Source: Nocardioides ochotonae (lineage in GTDB: Bacteria > Actinomycetota > Actinomycetes > Propionibacteriales > Nocardioidaceae). Taken from it: a DNA stretch of 64,000 bases. The stretch is from positions 372,001 to 436,000 of the forward strand of contig NZ_CP061769.1 in assembly GCF_011420305.2 (NCBI RefSeq). The letters run 5' to 3'. A program made the translations under genes and the position numbers. Under the pieces are notes generated by a model. It did not search any database. It had not been told where the DNA came from and was given only the letters and a program-made list of their open reading frames with translations. Shown here one piece after another: positions 18,236 through 27,469 of this stretch. Position 1 is the first letter of the stretch; each line of letters starts with the position of its first letter.

Positions 18236-19363
18236 TCAGGTCTCCTCGGGGTGCAGGCGCAGCGCTGCGGGATCCACACCCGCCAGGTCGAGGACCGGGA
18301 CGTCGATGCGCACGTGGTCGGCCTCGCGGACCCGGTCCAGAGGGCGGCCCAGCTCGCGGGCGTAGGTCACCACCGCCGCGGCGTCCTCGCGACGGTCCTG
18401 GAGGACCAGCCACCCGACCAGCCGGAAGACCGGCGCCATCCGGGTGTCGGTGATCGGCCACTCGGCGTCCCAGAAGTGGGCGACTCCCTCCCGCAGCTCC
18501 TTCCACCACTCGTCCTGGCAGCCCGGGATCTCGGTGAAGTAGCGCGCCAGGTCCCCGGGCAGCACCCGGTTGCGGAAGATCCGGGTGACCTTCGCCGAGC
18601 CGTGGGCCTGGACCGCGTCGAGGCTCATCTGCTTGGTCCGCCACCGGTCGCGCAGGTCCGCCAGGGTGGCGCGCTGCTGGGTGATCGAGCCGCCGTCCTC
18701 GCGCAGCCGCCAGTGGTAGACGACCTCGGGGATCACCGTGAACCGGCGCGCGCGCAGGTAGGCCTCGGTGGTGGCGGGCTGGTCCTCGTAGCGCAGCCCC
18801 TCGGGCCAGTGCAGCGCCCCGGCGGCGACGAAGTCGCGGTGGAAGAGCTTGTTCCAGGCGAACACGTCGCCGAGGATCTCGGGGTGCTCCTCGATGGCGA
18901 CGGTGCGCCGCTCGCGATGCAGCCGGCGCATCCAGGGCAGCCCGACGAGCTCGACGTCGGCCCCGTCGCCATGGAGCCGCTCGACGCCGCCGACCACGAA
19001 GTCGGCGCCGTCCGCGCGCTGGGCCTCGACCATCCGCGCGATCGCGTCCGGCGGCAGCAGGTCGTCGGAGTCGGCGAAGCCGAGCAGCTCGCCGCGCACG
19101 TGGCGCATGCCCTCGTTGCGCGCCCCGCCGAGGCCCCGGTTGGCGATGTGCAGCACCCGCACCCGGGGGTCGCGCGCGGCGTAGGCCTCGGCGATGTCGC
19201 CGGAGGCGTCCGGCGAGCCGTCGTCGACGACGACCACCTCGAGGTCCTCGAAGGTCTGGGCGAGGATGCTGTCGAGACAGGCGGGCAGGAAGTCGGCGAC
19301 GTCGTAGGCAGGAACGACCAGGCTCACGACAGGGTTCCTCGGACGGCGGCGGAGCAATCTCAC
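18236..19363 (-). CDS. Family 2 glycosyltransferase
   Basis: A 375-residue GT-A-fold enzyme predicted to transfer a sugar in cell-surface polysaccharide or teichoic acid assembly. VSLVVPAYDVADFLPACLDSIL and VVVDDGSPD begin the nucleotide-sugar domain; GLGGARNEG and the metal-binding DSDD follow. The C-terminal third is helical and unassigned. I place the start at a GTG (19363) because a TAGGTT -10 box ends seven bases upstream; a TTG nine bases further lies within that box. It is divergent from the large glycosyltransferase gene and ends 31 bases from the transporter gene. Confidence 0.88.
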   Translation of the reverse strand: MRLLRRRPRNPVVSLVVPAYDVADFLPACLDSILAQTFEDLEVVVVDDGSPDASGDIAEAYAARDPRVRVLHIANRGLGGARNEGMRHVRGELLGFADSDDLLPPDAIARMVEAQRADGADFVVGGVERLHGDGADVELVGLPWMRRLHRERRTVAIEEHPEILGDVFAWNKLFHRDFVAAGALHWPEGLRYEDQPATTEAYLRARRFTVIPEVVYHWRLREDGGSITQQRATLADLRDRWRTKQMSLDAVQAHGSAKVTRIFRNRVLPGDLARYFTEIPGCQDEWWKELREGVAHFWDAEWPITDTRMAPVFRLVGWLVLQDRREDAAAVVTYARELGRPLDRVREADHVRIDVPVLDLAGVDPAALRLHPEET

Positions 19364-19370
19364 GTCCCGC

Positions 19371-19376
19371 AACCTA
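19371..19376 (-). promoter_or_regulatory. Predicted leaderless -10 box of the GT2 gene
   Basis: TAGGTT on the minus strand ends seven bases before GTG at 19363. Confidence 0.5.
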
Positions 19377-19453
19377 CCTGTGGGCGCAGCGATGACGCCC
19401 CCCGCGCGATACCGTCCATGGTCGGTCTACCGCAGTCTCAACGAAGAGGTCAC

Positions 19454-22249
19454 ATGTCCCCCCTTCCGTCCCTGCCGGAGTCCCGCGACGTCGTACGTCG
19501 CGCGGCTCGGTCCCTCCGTGCGCGCACCGCTGCCGCCGCCTCCGCCGCGGAGCGCCTGGCCACGAGCAACGGCGGCGCCGCAGCCCAGGGGGGCGAGGCG
19601 GACCAGGCAGCCGCCGGGACCGACACCGACGTGATCGTCCCCGGCAGTGCCGGCTACCCGTTCGTGCGCACCTACTGGGGCCTCGGACGCCAGCTGCTCG
19701 GTCGTGACGCGCTGCCGCGCTCGGCCGCCGAGGTGCGCTTCGACCCCGAGGTGCTCGAGCAGATGGCGAGCGCCACCCGGCGCGCGCTCGGCTTCTCCGT
19801 GCTCACCGAGCGCCTGCTGGCCGGCGACCCGCTGCCGAAGGCGCAGGTCGCGGCGGTGCGGGCGATGTGCGAGGCGCGGCTTGTCAACGAGGCTCGGGCG
19901 CTCGCGCTGAGCCTGCGCCACCACCCCGAGGGCGAGACGGCGCTGACGGTCAGCGACGGCGTCGTCCTGCTCGCGGCGATGGGGCGCGCCGACCTCGCCT
20001 GGGAGCGCTTCAGCGAGGTCGACGACACGGTGCTCGCGACCCTCGCGCCCGTGGAGGCCATGACCGCGGCGATGTCCCTGCGCACGGCCGAGGGCGACGA
20101 CCGCGCCGCCGCGATCGCGGCGCTCGCCGTGGCCGACCCCGCCCAGGACCCGCAGGTGTGGGTCGAGCTGGCCGGTCGCCTGGTCGTGCTCGGGCGCACC
20201 GAGGACGCCGCCCGGGCCGCCGCCGCGGCCCGTGCCCGCGCCGAGGAGCTCCCCGAGCGCGCCGTGCAGGCCCTCGACAACCTGCGCCGCTGGATCGAGC
20301 CGGAGCCCGCCGAGGAGCTGCCGGCCGGCACCATCTCGGTCGGCCTGATCAGCTACGACCAGCCCGACGTCGAGCGTGCCTCGCGCAACGTCGGCGACTA
20401 CGTCCAGACCCTCGCCCTGCTCGGCAACCTGGCCCGGTTCCGGGGCACCCGGTTCACCGGTGCCGGCGGCCTGGGCGAGCTCGCCACCGAGGTGCAGGGC
20501 CGGGTGCGTCCCGAGCTGCAGCTGCCCGGCGGTGACGCCGAGGTCCGCCTGGTCGAGGTCAACCGTGACTTCAGCGTCGGCGACCAGCTGCCGCCCGACA
20601 CCTGGACGGTGGTCTTCGGCTGGCACATGCACCCGTCGTTCCAGGTGCGCTACGGCATGCCGTACCACCCGCACGTCAAGCCGCTCTTCGTCTCCTTCCA
20701 CATCAACGACCTCGGCCTGCTCGACGAGGAGACCCTCGACTACCTGCGCGCCAACGGCCCGATCGGCTGTCGCGACTGGACGACCGTCGACCTGCTCCTC
20801 TCGGCCGACGTCGAGGCGTTCTTCACCGGCTGCCTGACCACCACCAGCGACGCGGTGTTCCCCGACCGCACCCCCGGTGACGGCAACCGCATCGTCGGTG
20901 CCGTCGACCTGCGCCCGCGCCAGGCCCGCAAGGTCGCGGACTCCGCCGAGTCCGTCGAGATCGTGCGCCACGACGGCCCGGAGTACCGCATGATCGGCCT
21001 GGTCGACGGGGTGCGCGCCGCGATCGACCTCCTCGAGGACTACCAGCAGCGCTTCCGGCGCCTGGTGACCAGCCGCCTGCACTGCTACCTGCCGGCCTCC
21101 TCGCTCGGCGTGCCGACCCGCCTGCTCCCGCCGAAGACCGGCGACGTGCGCTACGACGGCCTGCTCGGCATGCGCCCGGACAGCCCCGAGCTGCTCGGGA
21201 TGCGCGAGAGCATCCGCGCGCTGCTCGCCGGCGCCTGGGAGCTGGTGCTCGCCGGCGAGTCCGAGGACCGGATCCGCGCCCACTGGCGCGAGGTGACCGC
21301 GCCGCTGGTCCGCGAGGCCCGCGAGCGCCTGGCCGCGCCCCTGGACACGCCGCTGGAGGACTTCGACGTCGAGGCCGCGGTGGCCGCCGTGCGCGCCGGC
21401 TCCCGTCGCTACGGCCCCCACGAGGTCGTCGTGGAGGGCGAGGTCACCGACATCGCGATGAGCACCGACGCCAACTTCCGCGACATCGTGCCGGTGGCGC
21501 TGTCCACCCTGGTGGAGAACGCCTCGGGCCCGCTGCGCCTGTGGATCACCACCCGCGAGGTCGGCACCGCCTACGAGGAGTGGCTCGCCGAGTCCTTCCC
21601 GGAGGTGGCGATGACGTTCCTGCCGTGCGATGGCATCGACTACGGCGAGGTCTCGCGGATGATCAAGCACATCACCGTGGCCACCATGGACCGCCTGCTG
21701 CTGCCCGAGGTGCTCGACCACCTCGACCGGGTGACATACGTCGACGGCGACACGGTCGTGCAGGGTGACGTCTGCGAGCTGGCCCGCACCGACCTGGCGG
21801 GGCACCCGCTCGCGGCCCGGTCCAGCTTCGTGACCCAGGCGCTGCACTGGCGCAACGCCGGCAACGACCTGTCCGCGCAGGCCGCCTCCGACCTGCGGCG
21901 GGCGATGGCGGCCCGCCACGCCTACGGCGCCCGCACCTTCAACGCGGGCGTGCTGGTCCTCGACCTCGCCCGCCTGCGCGCCGACCGCTTCAGCCACGAG
22001 TTCGTCCCGATGGCGACCGCCTACGGTCTCAACGACCAGGACGTCTTCAACGCCTACGCCGGAGCGAACCGTGCCGCGCTGCCCGAGCAGTGGAACGCCT
22101 GGCCGACGTACGACCGGGTCGGCGAGGGCGGCATCGTCCACTACGTCGGCTCCGGCAAGCCCTGGCTGGACCTCCCGGTCCCCGAGTGCGAGCGCTGGCG
22201 CGCGGCCGCCGAGCGGTTCCGCGCCCGCCGCGGGCTCGCCCCGGCCTGA
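19454..22249 (+). CDS. Large multidomain glycosyltransferase: pyruvyltransferase-like plus GT8 domain
   Basis: A 931-residue protein. Residues 1-290 are Ala/Arg-rich and helical, possibly repeat-like. Residues about 295-555 resemble the polysaccharide pyruvyltransferase fold (SVGLISYDQPDVERASRNVGDY, VVFGWHMHP, TSRLHCYLPASSLGVPTRLL). Residues about 665-905 form a family 8 glycosyltransferase with metal motif YVDGD (DGD at 764-766), TFNAGVLVLDLARLR and NDQDVFN. The ATG at 19454 has AGAGGT upstream; the open frame runs further 5' but is antisense to the GT2 gene and not coding. The function is probably polymer modification at the cell surface; substrates are unknown. Confidence 0.75.
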   Translation: MSPLPSLPESRDVVRRAARSLRARTAAAASAAERLATSNGGAAAQGGEADQAAAGTDTDVIVPGSAGYPFVRTYWGLGRQLLGRDALPRSAAEVRFDPEVLEQMASATRRALGFSVLTERLLAGDPLPKAQVAAVRAMCEARLVNEARALALSLRHHPEGETALTVSDGVVLLAAMGRADLAWERFSEVDDTVLATLAPVEAMTAAMSLRTAEGDDRAAAIAALAVADPAQDPQVWVELAGRLVVLGRTEDAARAAAAARARAEELPERAVQALDNLRRWIEPEPAEELPAGTISVGLISYDQPDVERASRNVGDYVQTLALLGNLARFRGTRFTGAGGLGELATEVQGRVRPELQLPGGDAEVRLVEVNRDFSVGDQLPPDTWTVVFGWHMHPSFQVRYGMPYHPHVKPLFVSFHINDLGLLDEETLDYLRANGPIGCRDWTTVDLLLSADVEAFFTGCLTTTSDAVFPDRTPGDGNRIVGAVDLRPRQARKVADSAESVEIVRHDGPEYRMIGLVDGVRAAIDLLEDYQQRFRRLVTSRLHCYLPASSLGVPTRLLPPKTGDVRYDGLLGMRPDSPELLGMRESIRALLAGAWELVLAGESEDRIRAHWREVTAPLVREARERLAAPLDTPLEDFDVEAAVAAVRAGSRRYGPHEVVVEGEVTDIAMSTDANFRDIVPVALSTLVENASGPLRLWITTREVGTAYEEWLAESFPEVAMTFLPCDGIDYGEVSRMIKHITVATMDRLLLPEVLDHLDRVTYVDGDTVVQGDVCELARTDLAGHPLAARSSFVTQALHWRNAGNDLSAQAASDLRRAMAARHAYGARTFNAGVLVLDLARLRADRFSHEFVPMATAYGLNDQDVFNAYAGANRAALPEQWNAWPTYDRVGEGGIVHYVGSGKPWLDLPVPECERWRAAAERFRARRGLAPA

Positions 22250-22269
22250 CCCGTCCGCTGCGCCTCCGG

Positions 22270-22290
22270 CCGGACCCCGCGCGGGTCCGG
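22270..22290. terminator. Hairpin after the large glycosyltransferase gene
   Basis: CCGGACCC (22270-22277) pairs perfectly with GGGTCCGG (22283-22290) around a five-base loop, 20 bases after the stop codon. Confidence 0.6.
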
Positions 22291-22307
22291 TCGGGGGGCG
22301 CGCGGGT

Positions 22308-22356
22308 CCGTGTGTCCCAGGTCATGGGCGGCGCCGTTCCCAGGCGGGACACACGG
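22308..22356. promoter_or_regulatory. Inverted repeat overlapping the predicted pan/nad operon promoter
   Basis: CCGTGTGTCCC (22308-22318) is matched exactly by GGGACACACGG (22346-22356). The right arm lies between a possible -35 (TTCCCA, 22337-22342) and -10 (TAGATT, 22360-22365; 17-base spacer). It could be a repressor operator or an RNA hairpin; no known regulator was recognised. Confidence 0.45.
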
Positions 22357-22371
22357 GCGTAGATTCTGGGT

Positions 22372-22567
22372 GCCAGGTCGCCTGGGTCATGCTTCAGGCG
22401 CGGTGAGGGTCACCCGACACGGGGACCCATCGCCTCCCGCCTCACCCTCCGGCGATCCAGCACCCTCCAGCACAACCGCACAGCACAGTCCGAGCACCGT
22501 CCGGTACCCGTCCCGGCCTCCGCAGCGCGGAGGTGGCGGAGGGACTGAAACGTAAGGTTCGAAAACC
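22372..22567 (+). other. Long structured 5' leader of the pan/nad operon
   Basis: If transcription starts about seven bases after TAGATT, the leader is about 195 bases. It contains a nested stem (GGTGAGG 22402-22408 with CCTCACC 22440-22446, enclosing GGGTC/GACCC) and a hairpin next to the ribosome-binding site (CCTCCGC-AGC-GCGGAGG, 22517-22533). I do not recognise a known riboswitch consensus. No coding sequence was found in it. Confidence 0.4.
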
Positions 22568-23482
22568 ATGACGCAGCCCCTCCGGGTCGGTGTCGTCGGC
22601 GCAGGCCGCGTCGGCGCCGTCCTCGCCGCAGCCCTCCGCGGCGCGGGCCACGAGATCGTGGCCGCCGCCGGCGAGTCCGACGCCTCCCGGGGCCGGATCG
22701 CCGCCCTGCTCCCCGGCACGCCCGTCGCGAAGCCGAGCGCCGTCGCCCGCGGGTGCGACCTGCTGCTGCTCACCGTCCCCGACGACAGCCTGCCCAACGT
22801 CGTGGCGGTGCTCGCCGCCAGCGGCGCCCTGCGCGAGGGCCAGTACGTCGTGCACACCTCCGGGCGCCACGGCCTCGACGTCCTGGCGCCGGCCGCGGAG
22901 CTCGGCGCCCGGGTGGCCGCGATGCACCCGGCGATGACCTTCACCGGCACCGAGGTCGACCTCGACCGGCTCGCCGGCTGCGTCTTCGGGCTGACCGCCG
23001 ACGTCCGCGAGCGCCCGCTGGTCGAGGCGCTGGTGGCCGACCTCGGCGGCCGGCCGATGTGGGTGCCCGAGCAGATGCGCACGCTCTACCACGCCGGTCT
23101 CGCGCACGGCGCCAACCACCTGGTCACGCTCGTGGCCGAGGCGATGGAGATGCTCTCCGCCGCCGGCGCGGACGACCCGGCGGGCACCCTGCGCCCGCTG
23201 CTGTCGGCGGCGCTCGACAACGCCCTCGCCCAGGGCGACGCCGCCCTGACCGGCCCGATCGTGCGCGGCGACGTCGGCACCGTCGAGGCGCACCTGGCCG
23301 ACCTCGTCGCCAACGCACCCCAGACGCTCGGCTCCTACCTGGCGCTCGCCCGCGCCACCCTGGCCCGCGCGGTCACCGACGGGCGGCTGCTGCCGATCCG
23401 CGCCGCGCGCATCCGCGAGGCCCTCGACGCGGCGACGCCGGTCGCGCATCCTGCCACCGGAACGGGGGCCGGGCTGTCGTGA
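22568..23482 (+). CDS. Rossmann-like DUF2520 protein, candidate ketopantoate reductase
   Basis: A 304-residue NAD(P)-binding protein. The Rossmann motif [16 protein letters not shown] opens the N-terminal domain and the helical DUF2520 domain follows ([21 protein letters not shown]), as in 6-phosphogluconate-dehydrogenase-like reductases. It heads the panC-panD-nadB-nadC-coaX run and overlaps panC by four bases. A role as the ketopantoate reductase of pantothenate synthesis is an inference from context and fold. An AAGG sequence lies nine bases before the ATG. Confidence 0.75.
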   Translation: MTQPLRVGVVGAGRVGAVLAAALRGAGHEIVAAAGESDASRGRIAALLPGTPVAKPSAVARGCDLLLLTVPDDSLPNVVAVLAASGALREGQYVVHTSGRHGLDVLAPAAELGARVAAMHPAMTFTGTEVDLDRLAGCVFGLTADVRERPLVEALVADLGGRPMWVPEQMRTLYHAGLAHGANHLVTLVAEAMEMLSAAGADDPAGTLRPLLSAALDNALAQGDAALTGPIVRGDVGTVEAHLADLVANAPQTLGSYLALARATLARAVTDGRLLPIRAARIREALDAATPVAHPATGTGAGLS

Positions 23483-24417
23483 GTGCTCGTCCCGTCCTCG
23501 CCTCCACCCGCGAGGAGCTCGCCGCCCTGCTCGCCGAGGCCCGCGCCGCCGGACGTCCCGTGGGTCTCGTGCCCACGATGGGCGCGCTCCACGAGGGGCA
23601 CGCCAGCCTGGTGCGCACCGCCCGCGAGCGCGTCGGCGACGGCCCGGTGGTCGTGTCGATCTTCGTCAACCCGATGCAGTTCGGGGAGGGCGAGGACCTC
23701 GACCGCTACCCCAGGACCCTCCCGGAGGACCTCGAGGTCTGCGCGCGCGAGGGCGTGGACGTCGTCTTCGCCCCGAGCGTGGAGGAGGTCTACCCCGGCG
23801 GCGACCCGCAGGTGACCCTGGACCCCGGCCCGCTCGCGAGCGTGCTCGAGGGCCGCACCCGCCCCGGCCACTACCGCGGCGTGCTGACGGTCGTCGCCAA
23901 GCTGTTCGGCCTGGTCCGCCCCGACGTCGCGGTCTTCGGCCAGAAGGACTACCAGCAGCTCGTGCTGATCCGCCGGATGGTCGCGGACCTCTGCCTCGGG
24001 GTCGACGTCGTCGGCGCCGAGACCGTCCGCGAGCCCGACGGGCTGGCGCTGTCCAGCCGCAACCGCTATCTCTCCGAGAGCGAGCGGCTCGAGGCGCTGT
24101 GGCTCAGCCGCGCCCTGCGCGTCGCCCAGGAGAACGCGGCGTACGGCGCGGCAGTGGCCCTCGACGAGGCACGCGCGGAGCTGCGCCACGGCAAGCAGGT
24201 CGCGCTGGACTACCTCGTCCTCACCACCCCCGATCTCGAGGAGCTCCCCGACGACGTCCCGCCCGGCACCGAGGCACGCATCCTCGTCGCCGCGCGGGTC
24301 GGCGCCACCCGGCTCATCGACAACCTCCCCCTGGTCCTGGGGGCGGAACCCGGCTCGACCACGTCCGTGGCGGGCACGCACACGCAGAACACGCACACCA
24401 GGCAGGGAGGCAGCTGA
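23479..24417 (+). CDS. panC: Pantothenate synthetase
   Basis: A 312-residue ATP-dependent ligase that joins pantoate and beta-alanine. [10 protein letters not shown] lies at 32-41 (the HEGH histidine is part of the HIGH-type nucleotide-binding motif); [34 protein letters not shown] and LSSRNRYLS follow. The C-terminal ~25 residues form a Thr/Gln-rich tail. The GTG start overlaps the DUF2520 stop, and the stop codon shares its A with the panD start. Confidence 0.96.
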   Translation: MSARPVLASTREELAALLAEARAAGRPVGLVPTMGALHEGHASLVRTARERVGDGPVVVSIFVNPMQFGEGEDLDRYPRTLPEDLEVCAREGVDVVFAPSVEEVYPGGDPQVTLDPGPLASVLEGRTRPGHYRGVLTVVAKLFGLVRPDVAVFGQKDYQQLVLIRRMVADLCLGVDVVGAETVREPDGLALSSRNRYLSESERLEALWLSRALRVAQENAAYGAAVALDEARAELRHGKQVALDYLVLTTPDLEELPDDVPPGTEARILVAARVGATRLIDNLPLVLGAEPGSTTSVAGTHTQNTHTRQGGS

Positions 24418-24836
24418 TGCTGCGCACCATGATGAAGAGCAAGATCCACCGCGCCACCGTGACGCAGGCGGACCTCCACTACGTCGGCTCCGTGACGGTC
24501 GATGAGGACCTCCTCGACGCGGCGGACCTGCTGGCCGGCGAGCTGGTGCACATCGTCGACATCACCAACGGCGCCCGTCTGGAGACCTACACGATCGCCG
24601 GCGAGCGGGGCTCGGGGATCATCGGGATCAACGGCGCGGCCGCCCGCCTGGTGCAGCCCGGCGACCTGGTCATCCTGATCGCCTACGGCCAGATGGAGAC
24701 CGCGGAGGCCAAGGCGTACCAGCCCCGCGTCGTCTTCGTCGACGCCGACAACAAGATCATGGCGACCGGCTTCGACCCGGCGGAGGCGCTCGCGGGCACC
24801 GGTCTCGTCCGGGGCGACACCGTCGCGGGCCGGTAG
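24417..24836 (+). CDS. panD: Aspartate 1-decarboxylase proenzyme
   Basis: A 139-residue pyruvoyl enzyme making beta-alanine from aspartate for PanC. The self-cleavage site is the Gly24-Ser25 pair in HYVGS, and [14 protein letters not shown] precedes it. [21 protein letters not shown] is the conserved core. A GGGAGG sequence six bases upstream supports the ATG, which overlaps the panC stop (TGATG). Confidence 0.96.
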   Translation: MLRTMMKSKIHRATVTQADLHYVGSVTVDEDLLDAADLLAGELVHIVDITNGARLETYTIAGERGSGIIGINGAAARLVQPGDLVILIAYGQMETAEAKAYQPRVVFVDADNKIMATGFDPAEALAGTGLVRGDTVAGR

Positions 24837-24839
24837 CCT
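24834..24839 (+). promoter_or_regulatory. Possible leaderless -10 box of nadB
   Basis: TAGCCT includes the panD stop codon and ends six bases before the nadB ATG at 24846. It could give nadB an internal promoter. Confidence 0.4.
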
Positions 24840-24845
24840 GCGGCG

Positions 24846-26546
24846 ATGCCCACCACCGCGGTACGCCGCGTGCCGCGCCGGCTGACCGCGCCGGCACCGG
24901 GCTGGACGACCCGCGCGGACGTCGTCGTCATCGGCTCCGGCATCGCCGGGCTGACGGCGGCGCTGCGGCTGCGCGAGCAGGTCGACAAGGTCCTGGTCGT
25001 CACCAAGGACCAGCTCGCCGCGGGCTCCACGCAGTGGGCGCAGGGCGGGATCGCCGCCGCGCTCGGCCCGGGGGACACCCCGGCGGAGCACGAGCTGGAC
25101 ACCCTGGTGGCCGGCGCGGGCGCCTGCGACCTCGACGCCGTACGCGTGCTGGTGACCGAGGGGCCGGAGGCGGTGCACGAGCTGATCGCCCTCGGCGCGC
25201 GCTTCGACCTCGGCCTCGACGGTGAGCTCTCGCTGACCCGCGAGGGCGGTCACCACCGCGACCGGATCGCGCACGCCGGCGGCGACGCCACCGGTGCGGA
25301 GATCCAGCGGGCGCTGATCGCGGCCGTGCAGCAGGCCCCGGAGATCGAGGTGATCGAGCACGCCCTCGCCGTCGACCTGCTGCTGGCCGCGGACGGCGGC
25401 GTGGCAGGGGTGACCCTGCACGTGATGGGGGAGGGCCAGCGCGACGGCGTTGGCGCCGTGCACTGCCGCGCGGTGGTGCTGGCCAGCGGGGGCATGGGCC
25501 AGGTCTTCTCCCAGACCACCAACCCGGCCGTCTCCACCGGCGACGGCCTGGCGCTGGCCCTGCGCGCCGGCGCGACGCTGCGCGACCTGGAGTTCGTCCA
25601 GTTCCACCCCACCGTGATGTACCTCGGGCCGGACTCGGTGGGCCAGCAGCCGCTGATCTCCGAGGCGGTCCGCGGCGAGGGCGCGTTCCTGGTCGACGGC
25701 CCGCCGGAGGACGGTGGGCGCCGGATCATGGCGGGCGTCCACGAGCTCGGCGACCTGGCCCCGCGCGACGTGGTCGCGAAGGCCATCACCCGGCGCATGC
25801 ACGAGACCGGCCGCCCGCACATGTGGCTGGACGCCCGCCACCTGGGCGCGGACTTCTGGGAGCGCCGCTTCCCCACGATCCTGGCCACCACCCGCTCCCA
25901 CGGCGTCGACCCGGTGCGCGACCTGATCCCGGTCGCCCCGGCCTGCCACTACGCCTCCGGCGGCGTGCGCACCGACCTGTGGGGCCGCTGCGACGTGCCG
26001 GGGCTCTACGCGACGGGGGAGGTCGCCTGCTCCGGCGTGCACGGCGCCAATCGACTGGCCTCCAACTCGCTGCTGGAGGGGCTGGTCTTCTCCCGGCGGA
26101 TCGCGACGGTCCTGCCCGGCGAGCTGCGCCCGTGGGCGACCCCGGCCCCCGACCACCGCGTGCCCGGGCTGGTGGCGGGCCGTGCCCGCGCCGAGCTCCA
26201 GGAGACGATGACCGCCCGCGCCGGCGTGCTGCGCAGCGCCGCGGGCCTCGCCGAGGCCGAGGCCGCGCTCGAGCGGCTCGCCGCTGACGAGGACGGCGTG
26301 GGCCAGGCCGCCTGGGAGACCACCAACCTGCTGACCGTCAGCGCCGCGCTCGTCGCCGCTGCCCGCGCCCGCGAGGAGACCCGCGGCTCGCACTGGCGCG
26401 AGGACCATCCCGATCGCGACGACGTGCGCTGGTCCGGGCACGTCGACGTCACCCTCGGCCCCCGCGACGGCGACGGCGTGAACGTCGCGTTCGTCGCCAC
26501 CGCACCCACCGACCTCCCCACCGAACCCGCAGGCGGCGCACGATGA
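24846..26546 (+). CDS. nadB: L-aspartate oxidase
   Basis: A 566-residue flavoprotein that oxidises aspartate to iminoaspartate, the first step of de novo NAD synthesis. The FAD dinucleotide motif GSGIAGL is at 30-36. EGGHHRDRIAHAGGDATG, HPTVMY and HYASGGVRTD are hallmark segments of the fumarate-reductase/aspartate-oxidase flavoprotein family, and NRLASNSLLEGLVF is typical of NadB. It begins nine bases after panD and overlaps nadC by four. Confidence 0.95.
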   Translation: MPTTAVRRVPRRLTAPAPGWTTRADVVVIGSGIAGLTAALRLREQVDKVLVVTKDQLAAGSTQWAQGGIAAALGPGDTPAEHELDTLVAGAGACDLDAVRVLVTEGPEAVHELIALGARFDLGLDGELSLTREGGHHRDRIAHAGGDATGAEIQRALIAAVQQAPEIEVIEHALAVDLLLAADGGVAGVTLHVMGEGQRDGVGAVHCRAVVLASGGMGQVFSQTTNPAVSTGDGLALALRAGATLRDLEFVQFHPTVMYLGPDSVGQQPLISEAVRGEGAFLVDGPPEDGGRRIMAGVHELGDLAPRDVVAKAITRRMHETGRPHMWLDARHLGADFWERRFPTILATTRSHGVDPVRDLIPVAPACHYASGGVRTDLWGRCDVPGLYATGEVACSGVHGANRLASNSLLEGLVFSRRIATVLPGELRPWATPAPDHRVPGLVAGRARAELQETMTARAGVLRSAAGLAEAEAALERLAADEDGVGQAAWETTNLLTVSAALVAAARAREETRGSHWREDHPDRDDVRWSGHVDVTLGPRDGDGVNVAFVATAPTDLPTEPAGGAR

Positions 26547-27469
26547 CCACGCTCGACCCCACGACGACCTTCCCCACCACGGCGTACGACGCGCTGCCCG
26601 CCGAGCTGCTCGCCGAGCTCGCCGACGCCGGACTGGACCCGCGCGCGCTGCACCAGCAGATCCTGCTGGCCCTGGCCGAGGACCTGCCCGGGGGCGACGT
26701 GACCTCCGAGGCGACGATCCCGGCGGAGGTCCGCGGGGTGGCCGACTTCGGGGCCCGCGGGCCCGGCGTGGTGGCCGGTCTCGGCGTCGCGGCGCTGGTC
26801 TTCCACCTCGTGCTCGGCGACGACGTGGTGGTCACCGACCGGGTCCCCGACGGCACACGCGTGGCGCCGGGCGACGTCGTGATGCGGGTCGCCGGGCCGA
26901 TCCGCGGCCTGCTCACCGCCGAGCGCACCGCGCTCAACTACGCCAGCCACCTCTCCGGTGTCGCCACCGCCACGGCCGCCTGGGTCGACGCGGTCGCCGG
27001 CACCCGCGCGCAGGTGCTGGACACCCGCAAGACCCTGCCCACCTTCCGCGCGCTGCAGAAGTACGCCGTGCGCTGCGGCGGCGGCGTCAACCACCGGCTC
27101 AGCCTCTCCGACCGCGCGATGGTCAAGGACAACCACGTGGTCGCCGCCGGAGGGGTGGTGCCGGCGCTGGAGGCGGTCCGCGCTGCCCACCCGGGGCTCC
27201 GCGTCGAGGTCGAGGTCGGCACGCTGGAGGAGCTGCGCGAGCTGCTCGAGGTCGGCTGCGAGGAGATCCTGCTCGACAACATGCCCACCGAGATGATGGC
27301 CGAGGCGGTGCGGATCACCGCCGGCCGCGCGGTGCTCGAGGCGTCCGGCGGGCTGAGCCTCGAGCGGGCCCGGGAGGTGGCCGGCACCGGCGTGGACTTC
27401 ATCTCGGTCGGGGCGCTCACCCACTCGGTGCGCGTCTTCGACCTGGGCCTGGACCTGCGGGAGGACTGA
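26543..27469 (+). CDS. nadC: Nicotinate-nucleotide pyrophosphorylase (quinolinate phosphoribosyltransferase)
   Basis: A 308-residue enzyme that converts quinolinate and PRPP to nicotinate mononucleotide. EDLPGGDVTSEATI, DTRKTLPTFRALQKYAV, GGGVNHR and LEASGGLS are the conserved family blocks. The ATG overlaps the nadB stop (ATGA). The quinolinate synthase gene nadA, often adjacent, is not in this window. Confidence 0.96.
   Translation: MTTLDPTTTFPTTAYDALPAELLAELADAGLDPRALHQQILLALAEDLPGGDVTSEATIPAEVRGVADFGARGPGVVAGLGVAALVFHLVLGDDVVVTDRVPDGTRVAPGDVVMRVAGPIRGLLTAERTALNYASHLSGVATATAAWVDAVAGTRAQVLDTRKTLPTFRALQKYAVRCGGGVNHRLSLSDRAMVKDNHVVAAGGVVPALEAVRAAHPGLRVEVEVGTLEELRELLEVGCEEILLDNMPTEMMAEAVRITAGRAVLEASGGLSLERAREVAGTGVDFISVGALTHSVRVFDLGLDLRED

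Noticed and set aside
18251..19453. A 400-residue N-terminal extension of the large glycosyltransferase
   Set aside because: The extension is antisense to the GT2 gene and has no protein-like character; the ATG at 19454 has a ribosome-binding site.
22372..22567. The pan RNA motif or a known NAD riboswitch in the pan/nad leader
   Set aside because: No characteristic conserved bulges or loops were recognised; only GC-rich stems are visible.
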